From: CBDATG01 sp965200145
GTDB lineage: Bacteria > Chloroflexota > Dehalococcoidia > Lucifugimonadales > Lucifugimonadaceae
Direction: 5' to 3'
Length of the DNA: 64,000 nucleotides
NCBI GenBank assembly: GCA_965200145.1
Contig: CBDATG010000003.1
Location: forward strand, 558,001-622,000
The notes under the pieces are model-generated. The model worked only from the letters and a program-made list of their open reading frames with translations, did no database searches and was not told where the DNA came from. This document shows, piece after piece, positions 17,701 through 25,640 of this stretch. A program made the translations under genes and the position numbers. Each line of letters begins with the position of its first letter. Within the stretch, counting starts at the first letter, position 1.

Positions 17701-18389
17701 GAGGTAACACCGAGAAACTTCTCTAACACTGTCGTCGGGTTGATGCTCTCCAGGAAAGAGCTGAAGAACACATCCGCCGGGTTCGCCTTGATCGGCTTGA
17801 GGCGGTGGTATCCAGCATCAATGAGACTCTGACGAGAAATGAGGGCGACCAGGACATGCACATCGCGCACCGATTCGTCCAGCATGCTGTCCAGCAATCG
17901 GCTGTGCATGTGCCCGATCCGGCGCAAGTTTAGGTCCGCTACGAGTTGGTTGTCTGTTTCTGACACTCTCTTGTAGACGCGCCATCTGAAGCCGTCTGTC
18001 AAGATGCCGATGGAGTTCAAGTCGCTCGCGGGGTGCTGGAGGAGGTAACGCTGTATCTGGCGAGTTGGCGAGTCGGTCCGGCCCTGAATCGCGGCCGCAT
18101 CGAAATCAGTGCCCAGCGGTTTAACTTCAACGAACACCGCGACTGGCATTTGCACGGTCGTCACTATATCGACGAATAGGCATTCGTCGGGTCGGTTTCC
18201 AGATCCGCTGTCTTCTGCCTTGCGGTATCGGGCTTCGTATCCGAGCGCGTTGAGGACCGGGTATATCAGAAGCGACCTGGTATCGGCTTCATTGAGTTTG
18301 AACGCACGCCAATCTGCGTCCTCGTAGCCCTGGCGCAACGCCGCTATGACTCTGTTGGCAGTCTCTGAACGGTGTGCGGTGTCGGTCAT
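14763..18389 (-). CDS. Type IIG-like restriction-modification protein (Eco57I/PglX class)
   Basis: This 1208-residue single chain combines nuclease and methylase parts. Residues 60-95 contain RPDE and VFVEVKP, a good PD-(D/E)xK core (Asp68, Glu88, Lys90). A long helical middle leads to YYTPP at 583-587, SAM motif I FDPAVGSGAF at 646-655 and gamma-class motif IV NPPY at 856-859. The last ~250 residues are a probable target-recognition domain. This order matches type IIG enzymes and is related to BREX PglX, but no other BREX gene is present. It would cut unmodified foreign DNA while methylating one adenine of its site. A small same-strand ORF starts 107 bp upstream and a membrane-protein ORF follows. 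Confidence 0.92.
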   Translation of the reverse strand: MTDTAHRSETANRVIAALRQGYEDADWRAFKLNEADTRSLLIYPVLNALGYEARYRKAEDSGSGNRPDECLFVDIVTTVQMPVAVFVEVKPLGTDFDAAAIQGRTDSPTRQIQRYLLQHPASDLNSIGILTDGFRWRVYKRVSETDNQLVADLNLRRIGHMHSRLLDSMLDESVRDVHVLVALISRQSLIDAGYHRLKPIKANPADVFFSSFLESINPTTVLEKFLGVTSLATYDDIAVKANLQGKTKDLHDKDWFWYAYTYGPVQKTPEADIHQSTFDHPVHIPVAAVHFTRGNLARNDVALTARVFEGISPGRAAIVIAYARPLGGSDAQLQARLAVIVNGQVSMTPQFELQLPLPSARKAVAAILEIIRNAPEDGILADKLTEPLAVSELQQRFYREVAAWVERHQIGKPKAYRQAVLQHLIRLMFTWILKESHQLPSSPFDAAFVEDALGNLDQYHDKMLTFLFHERLNVERGKREPHENDAIENALSVVPYLNGSLFMRNAAWEGMLSMNGDDYWSSDAKEPGIYTILARYHWTLDENRPGIKEQTLDPELLSNLFERLIAPTDVGHEHLKTMPGGTYYTPPDVADEMVKDALSAATRRHADSLTPRRLHALFDPENHEIPEISVSDATQLRERISSLKVFDPAVGSGAFLFSVLVALKVAVAKLGGDLRVEQIIGHQLFGQDIHPLAVQITKLRLFIAIQSERTSLLRFNPDYIEGTPVDHLPLPNLEARVICADTLATTPDPVWSPFAPNQLDGADTKVRSVLSELAALRSTWFDAHAEETKMRILTQDAEVRDELSSVLRNKGGIASPDLLALAQAGLLSSNEMPAAVDPRLLFYDEDRDGFDVVIGNPPYERLFQGSTKEVRDAEVAKLKDEKGYRTTNVNNLYSLFCEVGLSLARDNGVVTMIMPHSVAFGDRQRTLRRIYESRCSRIDTRHYDNRPDTVFASSQMVSSPENRQRATIITATIGDAEKPRLGTTGLMKWSSSEREACLAARPEYWQERVRQENGGQHHGDQWPRIPTDAIAGLIDAIADQTNDMLGSKNGSSQSLTIPRTAYRYLSIAPVGKIEGRRETPLRVNDSFDFRLAMAAANSHIGFAWWQVYGDGFDVKQSDFLGFCIPDAWIAEPDESIRLGQQLIDAIPECKVENRFSGRSFKNVDFHTGRPDLIAQIDKLYISALGLPEEPLLTHLRIMRSNSSWRFNE

Positions 18390-18495
18390 GCTCGGGCGAG
18401 TCGGTCGTCGTTCGGATCACGCTGACTCTAATTATCTGCTTTCTCTGGATTAAGGCAATCCCGCCATGGCAGAATGGCCGAGCCATATGCTGAAC

Positions 18496-18849
18496 CTACC
18501 GAGCGGCCTCCACGAGATTGCCGCGCTGAACTGGGTGGTTGTCGATGTCGGCTGTAGCTAACACTTCAGCAGTGAGTTTGTCTTGAAATGCTGCGACCTT
18601 GCCGATGACACGCTCAAGCGGAAGCTCCAGCTCCTCGGCCAGGACTAGGAGGACCGCTTTCACCTGTGTCGGATAGTAAATCGAATCTTTATCGGTTGAC
18701 ACGCATACCCATCTCCCTGAGATCGACTGGTAGTACCAACCGTAAGAGTCGCATGGGCCAATGTCCCAACCGCAGTTCAACAGGAAGAGCCGCAACATGG
18801 AGGGTCCGAACCGCTTAAGTCTGTTGTGGTCGGGTTGTTTCTGCATCAT
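18496..18849 (-). CDS. Small conserved-looking protein upstream of the type IIG gene
   Basis: This 117-residue protein has a clear ribosome-binding site (AGGAG a few bases before tandem ATG codons at 18849 and 18846; the second has the better spacing). The first half is aromatic and Cys-rich (CGWDIGPCDSYGWYYQ, then WVCVS) and may be a small beta fold. The second half is helical with LLVLAEELELP and an acidic end. I do not recognise a family. Its position just upstream of the restriction-modification gene suggests a partner or regulator, but there is no HTH motif that I can see. Confidence 0.65.
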   Translation of the reverse strand: MMQKQPDHNRLKRFGPSMLRLFLLNCGWDIGPCDSYGWYYQSISGRWVCVSTDKDSIYYPTQVKAVLLVLAEELELPLERVIGKVAAFQDKLTAEVLATADIDNHPVQRGNLVEAAR

Positions 18850-18946
18850 CAGCTCCTATCGTGATTCGTTGTCAAGGCTTTATCGTTCCCCATAAGTCGC
18901 GGACTATCCGGTACCCCCACCGTAAATCAGGTAGCGCAACCAGCCC

Positions 18947-19432
18947 TTACCTGAAGAACAGCCTTAGCATGTCGTGTTTGGCTACCATGCCGATTGGTTT
19001 GCCGTCTTGTAGCACGGGGACGTGGAATCCGCCTGACCTTGCCATCTGCTCGGCGACTTCGTCTATGCCCGCGTCCGGTGAGACGGTCGGCACTGTAGTG
19101 TCCATAACCTCGGAGCACACGGTTGACTTGATTTGCTCAATGGCATCATCGTAGCCCATGTTGCCTTCGGTTCCGATTACAACACCCATTAGTTGGCTGA
19201 CCATGCCACGTAGGAACGGGTATACGGACTGTGTAGGCAGGAATGCGGTTTCGGTGATGATGCCTTGGTAGATGCCTTCATCGTCGACGAGGATTATGGA
19301 CCCTACGCTCTTCTCGACCATTTCCTCTGCGACATCGGCGACGGTGCAGTTGGCTTTGAGTGTTACGGCGGGGGATGCCATGAGTTCGCCAGCGGTGCGT
19401 GGCCGGTCATGTTGTTCTGATGTGGGGGTCAT
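18947..19432 (-). CDS. Two-CBS-domain protein
   Basis: This 161-residue protein consists of a tandem CBS pair. The first covers about 12-60 (ELMASPAVTLKANCTVADVAEEM...GSIILVDDEG) and the second about 108-158 (VMDTTVPTVSPDAGIDEVAEQM...VPVLQDGKPIGMV). CBS pairs bind adenine nucleotides or SAM and usually regulate other enzymes. No effector domain is fused. It lies 59 bp after the kinase-like gene on the same strand, so the two may form an operon. Confidence 0.88.
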   Translation of the reverse strand: MTPTSEQHDRPRTAGELMASPAVTLKANCTVADVAEEMVEKSVGSIILVDDEGIYQGIITETAFLPTQSVYPFLRGMVSQLMGVVIGTEGNMGYDDAIEQIKSTVCSEVMDTTVPTVSPDAGIDEVAEQMARSGGFHVPVLQDGKPIGMVAKHDMLRLFFR

Positions 19433-19491
19433 GTTGCGCCGCGGTGCGTTTGTGTCGATGGTGCAGATGGTTCGTCGTGAATGTGTGGGTT

Positions 19492-20202
19492 TCAGGCCGG
19501 CGTAGCAGAGGCCTCTAGGTGTCTAGAAACGATCATGGTGGCGATTTCCAGTTTGGTCTCGGAGGTGTTTACCACGATGTCGTAGATGTCGGGGTCTTCG
19601 GGGTCTGCGCTGTGAGCGTTTAGGTAGTATGTTCGCTGTGCGTCTTCGCGTTGCTGTAGCAGTCGCGCGGCATCGGTTGCCGTGCTGATGCCTTCTCGAT
19701 GCATGAGTCGGACTACCCTGTCGTCCCAGTTTGCGAAGAGTCCGACCTTTGTGGTTTGCGGAGTGTCTTCAATGGCGACGGCTCCGGCCCTGTGAACCAG
19801 TACGGCATCGCCGCGCATTGTGACTTCGTCGAGCGTCCAGAGTTGGTCGGCATTTGCGGAGGCTCTGGGTCCGTTGAGGTCCCATGTGAGAGGCAGGTAG
19901 ATATCGGCGGCTGACTGCAGCAGCGGATCGTCGCCGGCGGCACCGATTGCGAAGTATGACGACGCGCGCTCGACCCATCGCCATACTCGGTCGTACACGT
20001 TAGCATCGCGCTCAACGAACATCGGCCGTGGTTCCGAGTCGCTGGAACCTTCCGCGTTGGGTAGGACGATTTGGTCGAAGAACTGCAACTTGAATAGGTT
20101 TGCGACCTTTCGTCCAACCTCAAGCGCGCCTGAACCGATGTGTCCGTCAAAGGTCACGAGTCGGCTCTCGGCTGGTGCGATGTATGTATCGTTGGTGGTC
20201 AT
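19492..20202 (-). CDS. Cytidylate-kinase-like P-loop protein
   Basis: Start chosen at ATG 20202 (236 residues); an in-frame ATG at 20259 adds only an Arg-rich stretch. Residues near 15-30 contain the P-loop-like FDGHIGSGALEVGRKVA, where the usual GxxGSGKS lysine appears to be replaced (GSGALEVG). That pattern is known in the cytidylate-kinase-like AAA family. Later segments include LFANWDDRVVRLMHREG and a kinase-lid-like RTYYLNAHSADPEDPDIYDIVVNTSE, typical of cytidylate kinase C-terminal halves. Whether it phosphorylates CMP is unclear; a nucleotide-sensing role with the CBS protein is possible. Confidence 0.75.
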   Translation of the reverse strand: MTTNDTYIAPAESRLVTFDGHIGSGALEVGRKVANLFKLQFFDQIVLPNAEGSSDSEPRPMFVERDANVYDRVWRWVERASSYFAIGAAGDDPLLQSAADIYLPLTWDLNGPRASANADQLWTLDEVTMRGDAVLVHRAGAVAIEDTPQTTKVGLFANWDDRVVRLMHREGISTATDAARLLQQREDAQRTYYLNAHSADPEDPDIYDIVVNTSETKLEIATMIVSRHLEASATPA

Positions 20203-20326
20203 GTCGTCCGTATGATCGCGCGTGAGGTTGCGAATCCGCGTGAGTGCGCGCGTGCGCATATGTTAACGGTTGCATGGCGGATTTGCAACTTGCATGTTGC
20301 GAGTCCAACATCCCGAGTTCATTTAT

Positions 20327-20356
20327 ACCCGGCCGCGGTTCCCGTTGCGGCCGGGT
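20327..20356 (-). terminator. Hairpin at the end of the folE-SDR transcript
   Basis: ACCCGGCCGC (20327-20336) and GCGGCCGGGT (20347-20356) form a perfect 10-bp stem with a 10-base loop, beginning at the SDR stop codon. It separates the pterin genes from the kinase-like gene. There is no strong T-run, so it may be a processing or factor-assisted terminator. Confidence 0.6.
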
Positions 20357-21051
20357 TAAGCGTTTATCTCAATCGAGTGTCCGGATGCGTTGTCGTCGCG
20401 GATGATGCCCAATATCGCGTCAGTGACCTTGTGCAAAGGCACTAACGGTTGCGAGGTGGCGGCCGCGGGGGCGTGAGCGTTAGGTGGCAAGACTCTGCCG
20501 AGTCGCAGCTCGTTGACGCGTATGTTGGGTTTGCCGGCTTGCGCCATGGCGGTGGTTAGTGCGGATAGCGCGCCTACTGTCACCCCGTAAGCCCACCTCG
20601 ATCTGTAGACTAGTCGGCGGTCGTTCATGTTGATTACGCAACCTTCAGAGCCTGCCGCGGCCAGTTCCTGCATCATGCGCTGTGTCAGGATGAACGGCGC
20701 GCGCAAGTTTACGGCGCAGGCGGCATCCCAAGATGTCGTCGTTGCTTGTGCGAATGTCTCGCGCTTGTAGTGAGACGCGTTGTTGATGAGTATGTTTGGC
20801 AGCGCACCAGTCTGTTGGGTTGCGGATTCCCACAGGCTGATCACATCTTCCGCATTTGCCAGATCTGCTTGGATTACGTATGCCTTTGTGCCGCGTTTTC
20901 TGCATGACTCGGCGGTGGCATCGGCGGCTGTTCGTGACGTATTGCAGTGGATGATGACATCTGCGCCTGCGTCTGCCAACGCAATTGCGATAGCGCGTCC
21001 GATGCGTTGCCCGGCACCTGTTACGAGCGCGATTGCGCCCTTGGTCTGCAT
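20356..21051 (-). CDS. Pteridine-reductase-like SDR lacking the usual catalytic Lys
   Basis: This 231-residue SDR has the TGAGQRIG turn of the PTR1/FolM group and an INNAS fourth strand. At the active site I read WAYGVTVGALSALT: the Tyr of YxxxK is present but the Lys position is Val. The preceding MNDRRL has Asp near the position of the PTR1 Asp. Family knowledge: PTR1/FolM enzymes reduce dihydropterins or dihydrofolate with NADPH. It starts 22 bp after folE on the same strand, which supports a pterin-related role, but activity is doubtful given the missing Lys. Confidence 0.85.
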   Translation of the reverse strand: MQTKGAIALVTGAGQRIGRAIAIALADAGADVIIHCNTSRTAADATAESCRKRGTKAYVIQADLANAEDVISLWESATQQTGALPNILINNASHYKRETFAQATTTSWDAACAVNLRAPFILTQRMMQELAAAGSEGCVINMNDRRLVYRSRWAYGVTVGALSALTTAMAQAGKPNIRVNELRLGRVLPPNAHAPAAATSQPLVPLHKVTDAILGIIRDDNASGHSIEINA

Positions 21052-21073
21052 GGCGTGGTGTTGGTCGAGTGTG

Positions 21074-21748
21074 TTAGGTCCAACGAGTCGCAGACCGTGT
21101 GTGGGACATGAACTCGTCTCTAGTAGCGTGTTGATCGCGGAAGGCTCCGAGCAGTGCGCTGGTGATCATGTTGGAGTTCTGTTTGCGTACACCTCGCATC
21201 ATCGTGCACATGTGTGCCGCCTCCACCACGACTCCTACGCCGCGCGGTTCAATGAGTTCGTCTAGAAACTGAGCGATTTGCTGCGTCATGCGCTCTTGAA
21301 CTTGCAGTCTGCGTGCGAACATCTCAACGATGCGCGGTATCTTTGAGAGTCCGATGACCTTAGTGCTTGGCAGGTAGCCAACATGCGCGTGTCCGTAGAA
21401 CGGCAGGAGGTGATGTTCGCATAGGCTGTAGAACTCGATGGATCTGACGACGACCATTTCGTCGTACTCAACATCGAACAAGGCACCGTTCAGCAGGGCT
21501 TCCGGGTCTACTGAGTATCCGCTGAGTAGTTCGTCGTACATCTCAGCGACTCTTATCGGCGTTCGCTCGGTGCCCTGTCTGTCGATGTCTTCGGAGCCGA
21601 TGGCGTCGAGCATTGATCGTATGCTGTCGGCGATTCGTGACTTCGTTTCGGCATCGAGCATTAGTCCGGCGTTGAAGTTGATACCAGATTCGGCTTCTGC
21701 ACCGTGCTGATGCGTTGGCGAGCCTTCTTTTTCGCTAGACAGTGTCAT
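21074..21748 (-). CDS. folE: GTP cyclohydrolase I
   Basis: This 224-residue protein has all hallmarks of FolE. There is an N-terminal helical part with DRQGTERTPIRVAEMY, then FYSLCEHHLLPFYGHAHVGY with zinc-binding Cys and His, GLSKIPRIVEMFARRLQVQER, GVGVVVEAAHMCTMMRGVRK with the second zinc Cys, and the final SALLGAF. It converts GTP to 7,8-dihydroneopterin triphosphate in the cytoplasm, the first step of folate or tetrahydrobiopterin synthesis. It is followed by the pteridine-reductase-like SDR; folB lies elsewhere in this window at 37099. Confidence 0.98.
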   Translation of the reverse strand: MTLSSEKEGSPTHQHGAEAESGINFNAGLMLDAETKSRIADSIRSMLDAIGSEDIDRQGTERTPIRVAEMYDELLSGYSVDPEALLNGALFDVEYDEMVVVRSIEFYSLCEHHLLPFYGHAHVGYLPSTKVIGLSKIPRIVEMFARRLQVQERMTQQIAQFLDELIEPRGVGVVVEAAHMCTMMRGVRKQNSNMITSALLGAFRDQHATRDEFMSHTRSATRWT

Positions 21749-21765
21749 AAGGTTATCCTAACCGA
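21749..21765 (-). promoter_or_regulatory. Possible leaderless -10 element of folE
   Basis: On the minus strand TAGGAT (21755-21760) lies six bases before the folE ATG, so transcription from it would start at or next to the start codon. No good -35 with 17-bp spacing is seen. The same bases form the dyad AGGTTATCCT (21750-21759), also found at 11994-12003 in the opposite orientation. Confidence 0.3.
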
Positions 21766-21921
21766 GTCTAGCACTAGTGCGTTTTGCAAGCGGTCATGCG
21801 AAGGGTTGTAAAGGTCGGTGGCTGGTGTTGGTGTAGACTTACTCGCGCAGTGTTGCCGATGCCTGTTGTATGTTATTCGGCGGCTGGAAATTTATGCGAT
21901 GCCACCAGTGGAGCAGATGCG

Positions 21922-23118
21922 ATGCGGATAACGGATATTGAGACCTTCGTAGTGGATGCGGGTTGGCGGCCGTGGCAGTTCTGTGCAGTGCGGACAGATT
22001 CTGGACTTACGGGATATGGGGAGATGTCGGATGGTCGCAATCCTTACGGCATCGTTGGTACGATAGAGGATTTCAAGCCGATCCTTGTTGGTCAGGATCC
22101 CTGCGCTGTTGAGGCGCGATATTGGGACATGTATCGCATGGCGCGCCAGTCTCCCGGCGGCATCGCTGCGAAGGCGATAGCGGGTGTTGAGCTTGCGTTG
22201 TGGGACATCAAGGGCAAGTCGCTGGGTGTTCCGGTGCATAGTCTGTTCGGCGGGCCGGTCCGCGATCGTCAGCAGGTGTACTGGTCGCACTGCGGCTCTT
22301 CGCGTTCTCGGAACCACGAGCTGATCGGGACACCGCCGATGGATTCGTTCGATGCTGTGAAGGACTTGGGACAGGAGGTTAGGGATCGCGGCTTCAGGGC
22401 GTTGAAGACGAACATCATCTTTTTCGATGGCGACGACTTGGGCTACGGCTTTGGCTTCGGAGGCGGTCGCGGCACGCCCGATCAGACGATCACACCGGCG
22501 TTGCTACGGCATGTTGAAGCGTACATCGGGACGTTCAAGGAGGCTGTGGGCGACGACGTTGAGATCGCGTTGGATTTGAACTTCAATGTGAAGCCACAGG
22601 CGGCGGTTCAGATTTGTCGTGTGTTGGAGCAGTTCAACATGATGTGGGTAGAGATCGACATGTATGAGCCGGACGGATTGCGCGAGGTTAAGGACGGGAC
22701 GAGCTGCCCGATCACATCGGGTGAGAATCTGATAACGATTCGCGATTACCGCCCGTATTTCGATACACGTGCGATGGACATTGTGATGATTGACATTCCT
22801 TGGCAGGGGTTTGCTCGTTCGCGCGATGTTGCGATGCTGGCGGAGTCGCATGAGCTTAACGTTGCGCCGCATAACTACTACTCACACTTGGCGACGATGC
22901 ATGCGCTGAACCTGTGCGCGTCAGTTCCAAATGTGAGGATTCAGGAGATCGACATCGACGATGTTCCTTGGAAGGACGACCTCGCAGGCGGTCCGTTGAA
23001 GTTCCATGATGGCGGCATCTTGGATGTGCCGACGAAGCCGGGCTGGGGCGTTGACCTAGACGAGGATGTTGCGCGCGCACATGTGTGGCAACCGGGACGC
23101 GGTCCGGGTTATCGTTAG
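21922..23118 (+). CDS. Enolase-superfamily enzyme, mandelate racemase/muconate lactonizing group
   Basis: Start chosen at ATG 21922 with GGAG nine bases upstream (398 residues); the frame is open further upstream but that part is not family-like. The N-terminal capping domain (MRITDIETFVVD) precedes the barrel. The barrel has a KTN strand with the catalytic Lys region (ALKTNIIF) and three metal ligands in order: Asp (ALDLNFN), Glu (MWVEIDMYEPD) and Glu (TSGENL). Late in the barrel, APHNYYSHLA supplies a His. These point to acid-sugar dehydratase or racemase chemistry. The exact substrate cannot be read from sequence. Confidence 0.92.
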   Translation: MRITDIETFVVDAGWRPWQFCAVRTDSGLTGYGEMSDGRNPYGIVGTIEDFKPILVGQDPCAVEARYWDMYRMARQSPGGIAAKAIAGVELALWDIKGKSLGVPVHSLFGGPVRDRQQVYWSHCGSSRSRNHELIGTPPMDSFDAVKDLGQEVRDRGFRALKTNIIFFDGDDLGYGFGFGGGRGTPDQTITPALLRHVEAYIGTFKEAVGDDVEIALDLNFNVKPQAAVQICRVLEQFNMMWVEIDMYEPDGLREVKDGTSCPITSGENLITIRDYRPYFDTRAMDIVMIDIPWQGFARSRDVAMLAESHELNVAPHNYYSHLATMHALNLCASVPNVRIQEIDIDDVPWKDDLAGGPLKFHDGGILDVPTKPGWGVDLDEDVARAHVWQPGRGPGYR

Positions 23119-23163
23119 CACCTGCGCGGGTTCGCGGTATCGCGGCCGTGCAGCTGCGCTAGG

Positions 23164-23523
23164 TCAAAACGCGGGTTCCGTTTCGGCACCGAAGCGAGCT
23201 GTCTCACGCATCCTGGCAGTGTCTCTGTCGTAGACCACGATGCCGTCCCGATCGATATGTCGCTTAAGCGATTCGGCTTTGATTCGTTCGTAGGCTTGCA
23301 CTTCGCAGATCTGTGGGATTGGCAGGTCTTCTAGGTCAAGCCCAATCCGCGCGACAGCGCGTCCGTCTTGCATCCCGTGAGTCACTAGGTCAATGTCCGA
23401 TCGCTCGGTTGCGTCACCGATTGCACGCGATCCGAAGAGCGTGACCTTCTGCAAGTCCGGGTATTGAGTGAAGACCTCACGCATCATTGCGAGCGTCTTG
23501 TCGGCTATCATCGGCGATCTCAT
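23164..23523 (-). CDS. mntA: MntA-type nucleotidyltransferase antitoxin
   Basis: This 119-residue minimal nucleotidyltransferase has the motif G31-S32, ten residues, then D43-x-D45 (GSRAIGDATERSDIDL), exactly the GSX10DXD of MntA. Its ATG overlaps the stop codon of the HepT-like gene by four bases (ATGA), so the pair is translationally coupled. Family knowledge: MntA silences the HEPN partner by adding AMP to a tyrosine. A ~35-residue tail beyond the core domain is present. Confidence 0.9.
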   Translation of the reverse strand: MRSPMIADKTLAMMREVFTQYPDLQKVTLFGSRAIGDATERSDIDLVTHGMQDGRAVARIGLDLEDLPIPQICEVQAYERIKAESLKRHIDRDGIVVYDRDTARMRETARFGAETEPAF

Positions 23524-23939
23524 TGGCCAAGGGTATCCAGTGCGAACTGGTTACGGAATTTCTCCAATGCGAACCTGTAGGAGCTTCGAATGTTGTCTTC
23601 GGCTCCTTCGAAATCCTCCAAGTCGTATCTGTGAGACATCTTGTTGCGGTCTTCCAGCATGTTAATCCAAGACTGTCCGTCGTCGATCAAACCCGCTCTG
23701 AATGCTTCGCGTATCACTTGACGAGGAGTAGCAACGACACTGATACCATCGTCGCGCAAGCGGTCGTTTAGCGTCTTCCACGCAAGCTCAAACGTGATTT
23801 CGAACATCTGAATCAAACCGGCCCTTTCAAAGAGGTTGGGCTCGTCCTTGTCCAAAACCTCTGTGAGCAGGCTGAAGGCACGTTCGAAGCTCTCAAATCT
23901 GTATTTCCAACGAGGTTCGTGTCGCATGGTTTCGCTCAT
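23520..23939 (-). CDS. hepT: HepT-type HEPN toxin (HI0074 family)
   Basis: This 139-residue helical protein carries R98-x4-H103-x-Y105 (RNKMSHRY), the RX4HXY motif of HepT: Arg and His for RNA cleavage, Tyr as the target of AMPylation by MntA. The rest matches the nucleotidyltransferase-substrate-binding HI0074 layout (FESFERAF..., FEITFELAWKTL). First gene of a two-gene operon with mntA. Likely a toxin-antitoxin or defence module. Confidence 0.9.
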   Translation of the reverse strand: MSETMRHEPRWKYRFESFERAFSLLTEVLDKDEPNLFERAGLIQMFEITFELAWKTLNDRLRDDGISVVATPRQVIREAFRAGLIDDGQSWINMLEDRNKMSHRYDLEDFEGAEDNIRSSYRFALEKFRNQFALDTLGQ

Positions 23940-23990
23940 CTAGCTCCATTATGCAACAGATACAGCGAACATTGAACACGGTGCGGACTA

Positions 23991-25280
23991 CTAGGTAAGC
24001 TCCGCTATCTCACGCTCCGTCAGCCCGGACTCTCGCAACACATCGGCGGTGTCTGCGCCTAGTGCTGGGGACGACTTGGGCTCGGGCATTCCGTCGGTGA
24101 AGTTCAGCACCGGCCCGGATGTTCGATAGCGGTGTCCTGTGTGGTGTTCGTAGTCACGCAGATATCCGTTCGCTGCTGCCTGCTCGTCAAAGACAACCTC
24201 TTCGGAGAACCGGATCGGGTCGCATGGCACATCGGCAGCGCGCAGTTCATCGAACCACTCTTGCGTCGTCTTGGTCTCAAAGATTGCTTCCAGCTTTGCG
24301 ATCATCTCGATGGCAAGCCAGTCTGCGTCGGGTCCGCTGTCGTCGTAGTTCGGGTCTGTAACTCGCGGGTCGTCTAGGCCTAGGTGTGCTAGCAACCTAG
24401 CGCGCGCGCGTAGGTCCAGAGTTCCTAGACACATGCCGCCGTCTTTGGTCTTGTATGCGCGGTAGTAGCAGCGATAGACGTTTGGTCGGACGACATCTTG
24501 GTAGTGCTGCTGCATCTCTGCGTATCCGATGCCCGACGCCAGCAGCTCGGGATATAGGTTGTTGTACCAGTCCATTGACGGTGTCGGCATGTCGTACATG
24601 TGCGTGAGTCTTAGGCACTGCATTGCTATAGCGTTAGCCATGAGGCTTGTCTCGACCTTTTGTCCGTTCCCGCCGTTTCCCCTGCCGATGATTCCTGCGA
24701 GTACACCGAGCGCAGCCGCGTATCCTGACGAGAGGTCGATGTATGAGGATGACCACACGACTTCGGGTTGTCCTCCGGTGGTGACTTTTCCTTCTGATGT
24801 GACCGCGCCGGTGAAGCCCTGCATTATCAGGTCGAATCCAGGCATGTCGGCGCGCGGACCCTTGCGTCCGTACGCAGTGATGTCGACGTATACCAGTGCC
24901 GGATTTATTCGGGAGAGTGAATCGTAGTCGATCCCCAGTTCGACGGCGGTGTCAGGTCGGTTGTTGGAGATGGCGGCGTCGGCGTTCATCACGATTTTGC
25001 GAAGGGCAGATTTGCCTCGCTCGTCTTTGAGGTTTAGCTCTATGCTTCGCACACCTCTGTTGAGTGGCATGAAGACTCTGCTCTCGGTCGGTTGGAATGG
25101 TTGCGCGTGTCGCCATGGCTCGCCCCCCGGAGGTTCGACCTTGATGACGTCGGCACCCATGTCGGCGAGTAGCTGCCCTGCCCATGGTCCGGCGACGAAG
25201 TTGCCGAACTCGAGCACACGGATGCCTTGCAGCGGTCCGCGGGCGTTAGAAGGTGTGTCTGAGTTGAGTTTAGGATCCAT
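23991..25280 (-). CDS. CaiB/BaiF family (class III) CoA transferase
   Basis: Start chosen at ATG 25280 (429 residues); an in-frame ATG seven codons upstream is possible. Family features are IRVLEFGNFVAGPWAGQLLADMGADVIKVEPPGG at the start (begins IRVLEFGNFVAGP), the catalytic Asp in MPGFDLIMQGFTG, GLGDD-like segment LAHLGLDDPRV, and the C-terminal ADVPCDPI...GHRYRTSGPVLNF. Class III enzymes move CoA between carboxylic acids through an Asp-anhydride intermediate. The acid here is not predictable. Encoded alone and divergent from gyrB. Confidence 0.94.
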   Translation of the reverse strand: MDPKLNSDTPSNARGPLQGIRVLEFGNFVAGPWAGQLLADMGADVIKVEPPGGEPWRHAQPFQPTESRVFMPLNRGVRSIELNLKDERGKSALRKIVMNADAAISNNRPDTAVELGIDYDSLSRINPALVYVDITAYGRKGPRADMPGFDLIMQGFTGAVTSEGKVTTGGQPEVVWSSSYIDLSSGYAAALGVLAGIIGRGNGGNGQKVETSLMANAIAMQCLRLTHMYDMPTPSMDWYNNLYPELLASGIGYAEMQQHYQDVVRPNVYRCYYRAYKTKDGGMCLGTLDLRARARLLAHLGLDDPRVTDPNYDDSGPDADWLAIEMIAKLEAIFETKTTQEWFDELRAADVPCDPIRFSEEVVFDEQAAANGYLRDYEHHTGHRYRTSGPVLNFTDGMPEPKSSPALGADTADVLRESGLTEREIAELT

Positions 25281-25640
25281 GATGCCAATGCAATATACCA
25301 CTTAATGCGTGGCCCCGTGTTGTCTGTCTTGGTGTCTGGGTGTTGCAACCGCATCTGGCATTGTGCTACGGCTTGCGTTGCGCGGTTGCTTTGATTCTGT
25401 CGATATTGTGCGGTTGTCTGCATAACATGGTACGGCGCGGGATTCAAAGAGCTGATAGAATAGTAAGCTGATTGAAAAGGATAGGATTGCAATACGCGCA
25501 CACACGTGGCGCGCCCGCGTGCGCGAGGGAGTGATGTCTCTAGGGCATGTTGCGCATCGCGTCCGGGCTCCCGCCGTTCTGCGTTTGTGGTTCCTGTTTC
25601 AGATTGTCCTGCGCCGTAGTTGCGTTCGGTAAGGAAGCTT
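25281..25640. other. Divergent promoter region between CoA transferase and gyrB
   Basis: No gene is convincing in this 360-bp spacer. It is notably AT-rich around 25440-25490 (GATAGAATAGTAAG), which probably includes -10 elements for one or both directions, but I cannot pair these with -35 boxes confidently. A GC-rich stretch full of CGCGC follows at 25495-25525. TAAGGAAG at about 25630-25637 is the ribosome-binding site of gyrB. Confidence 0.45.

Noticed and set aside
14763..18389. BREX or DISARM system
   Set aside because: Only a PglX-like protein is seen; no BrxA/B/C, PglZ, DrmA/B or similar genes nearby.
25302..25505. Small minus-strand ORF upstream of gyrB
   Set aside because: Composition is unlike neighbours, no ribosome-binding site, and it lies in the presumed promoter region.
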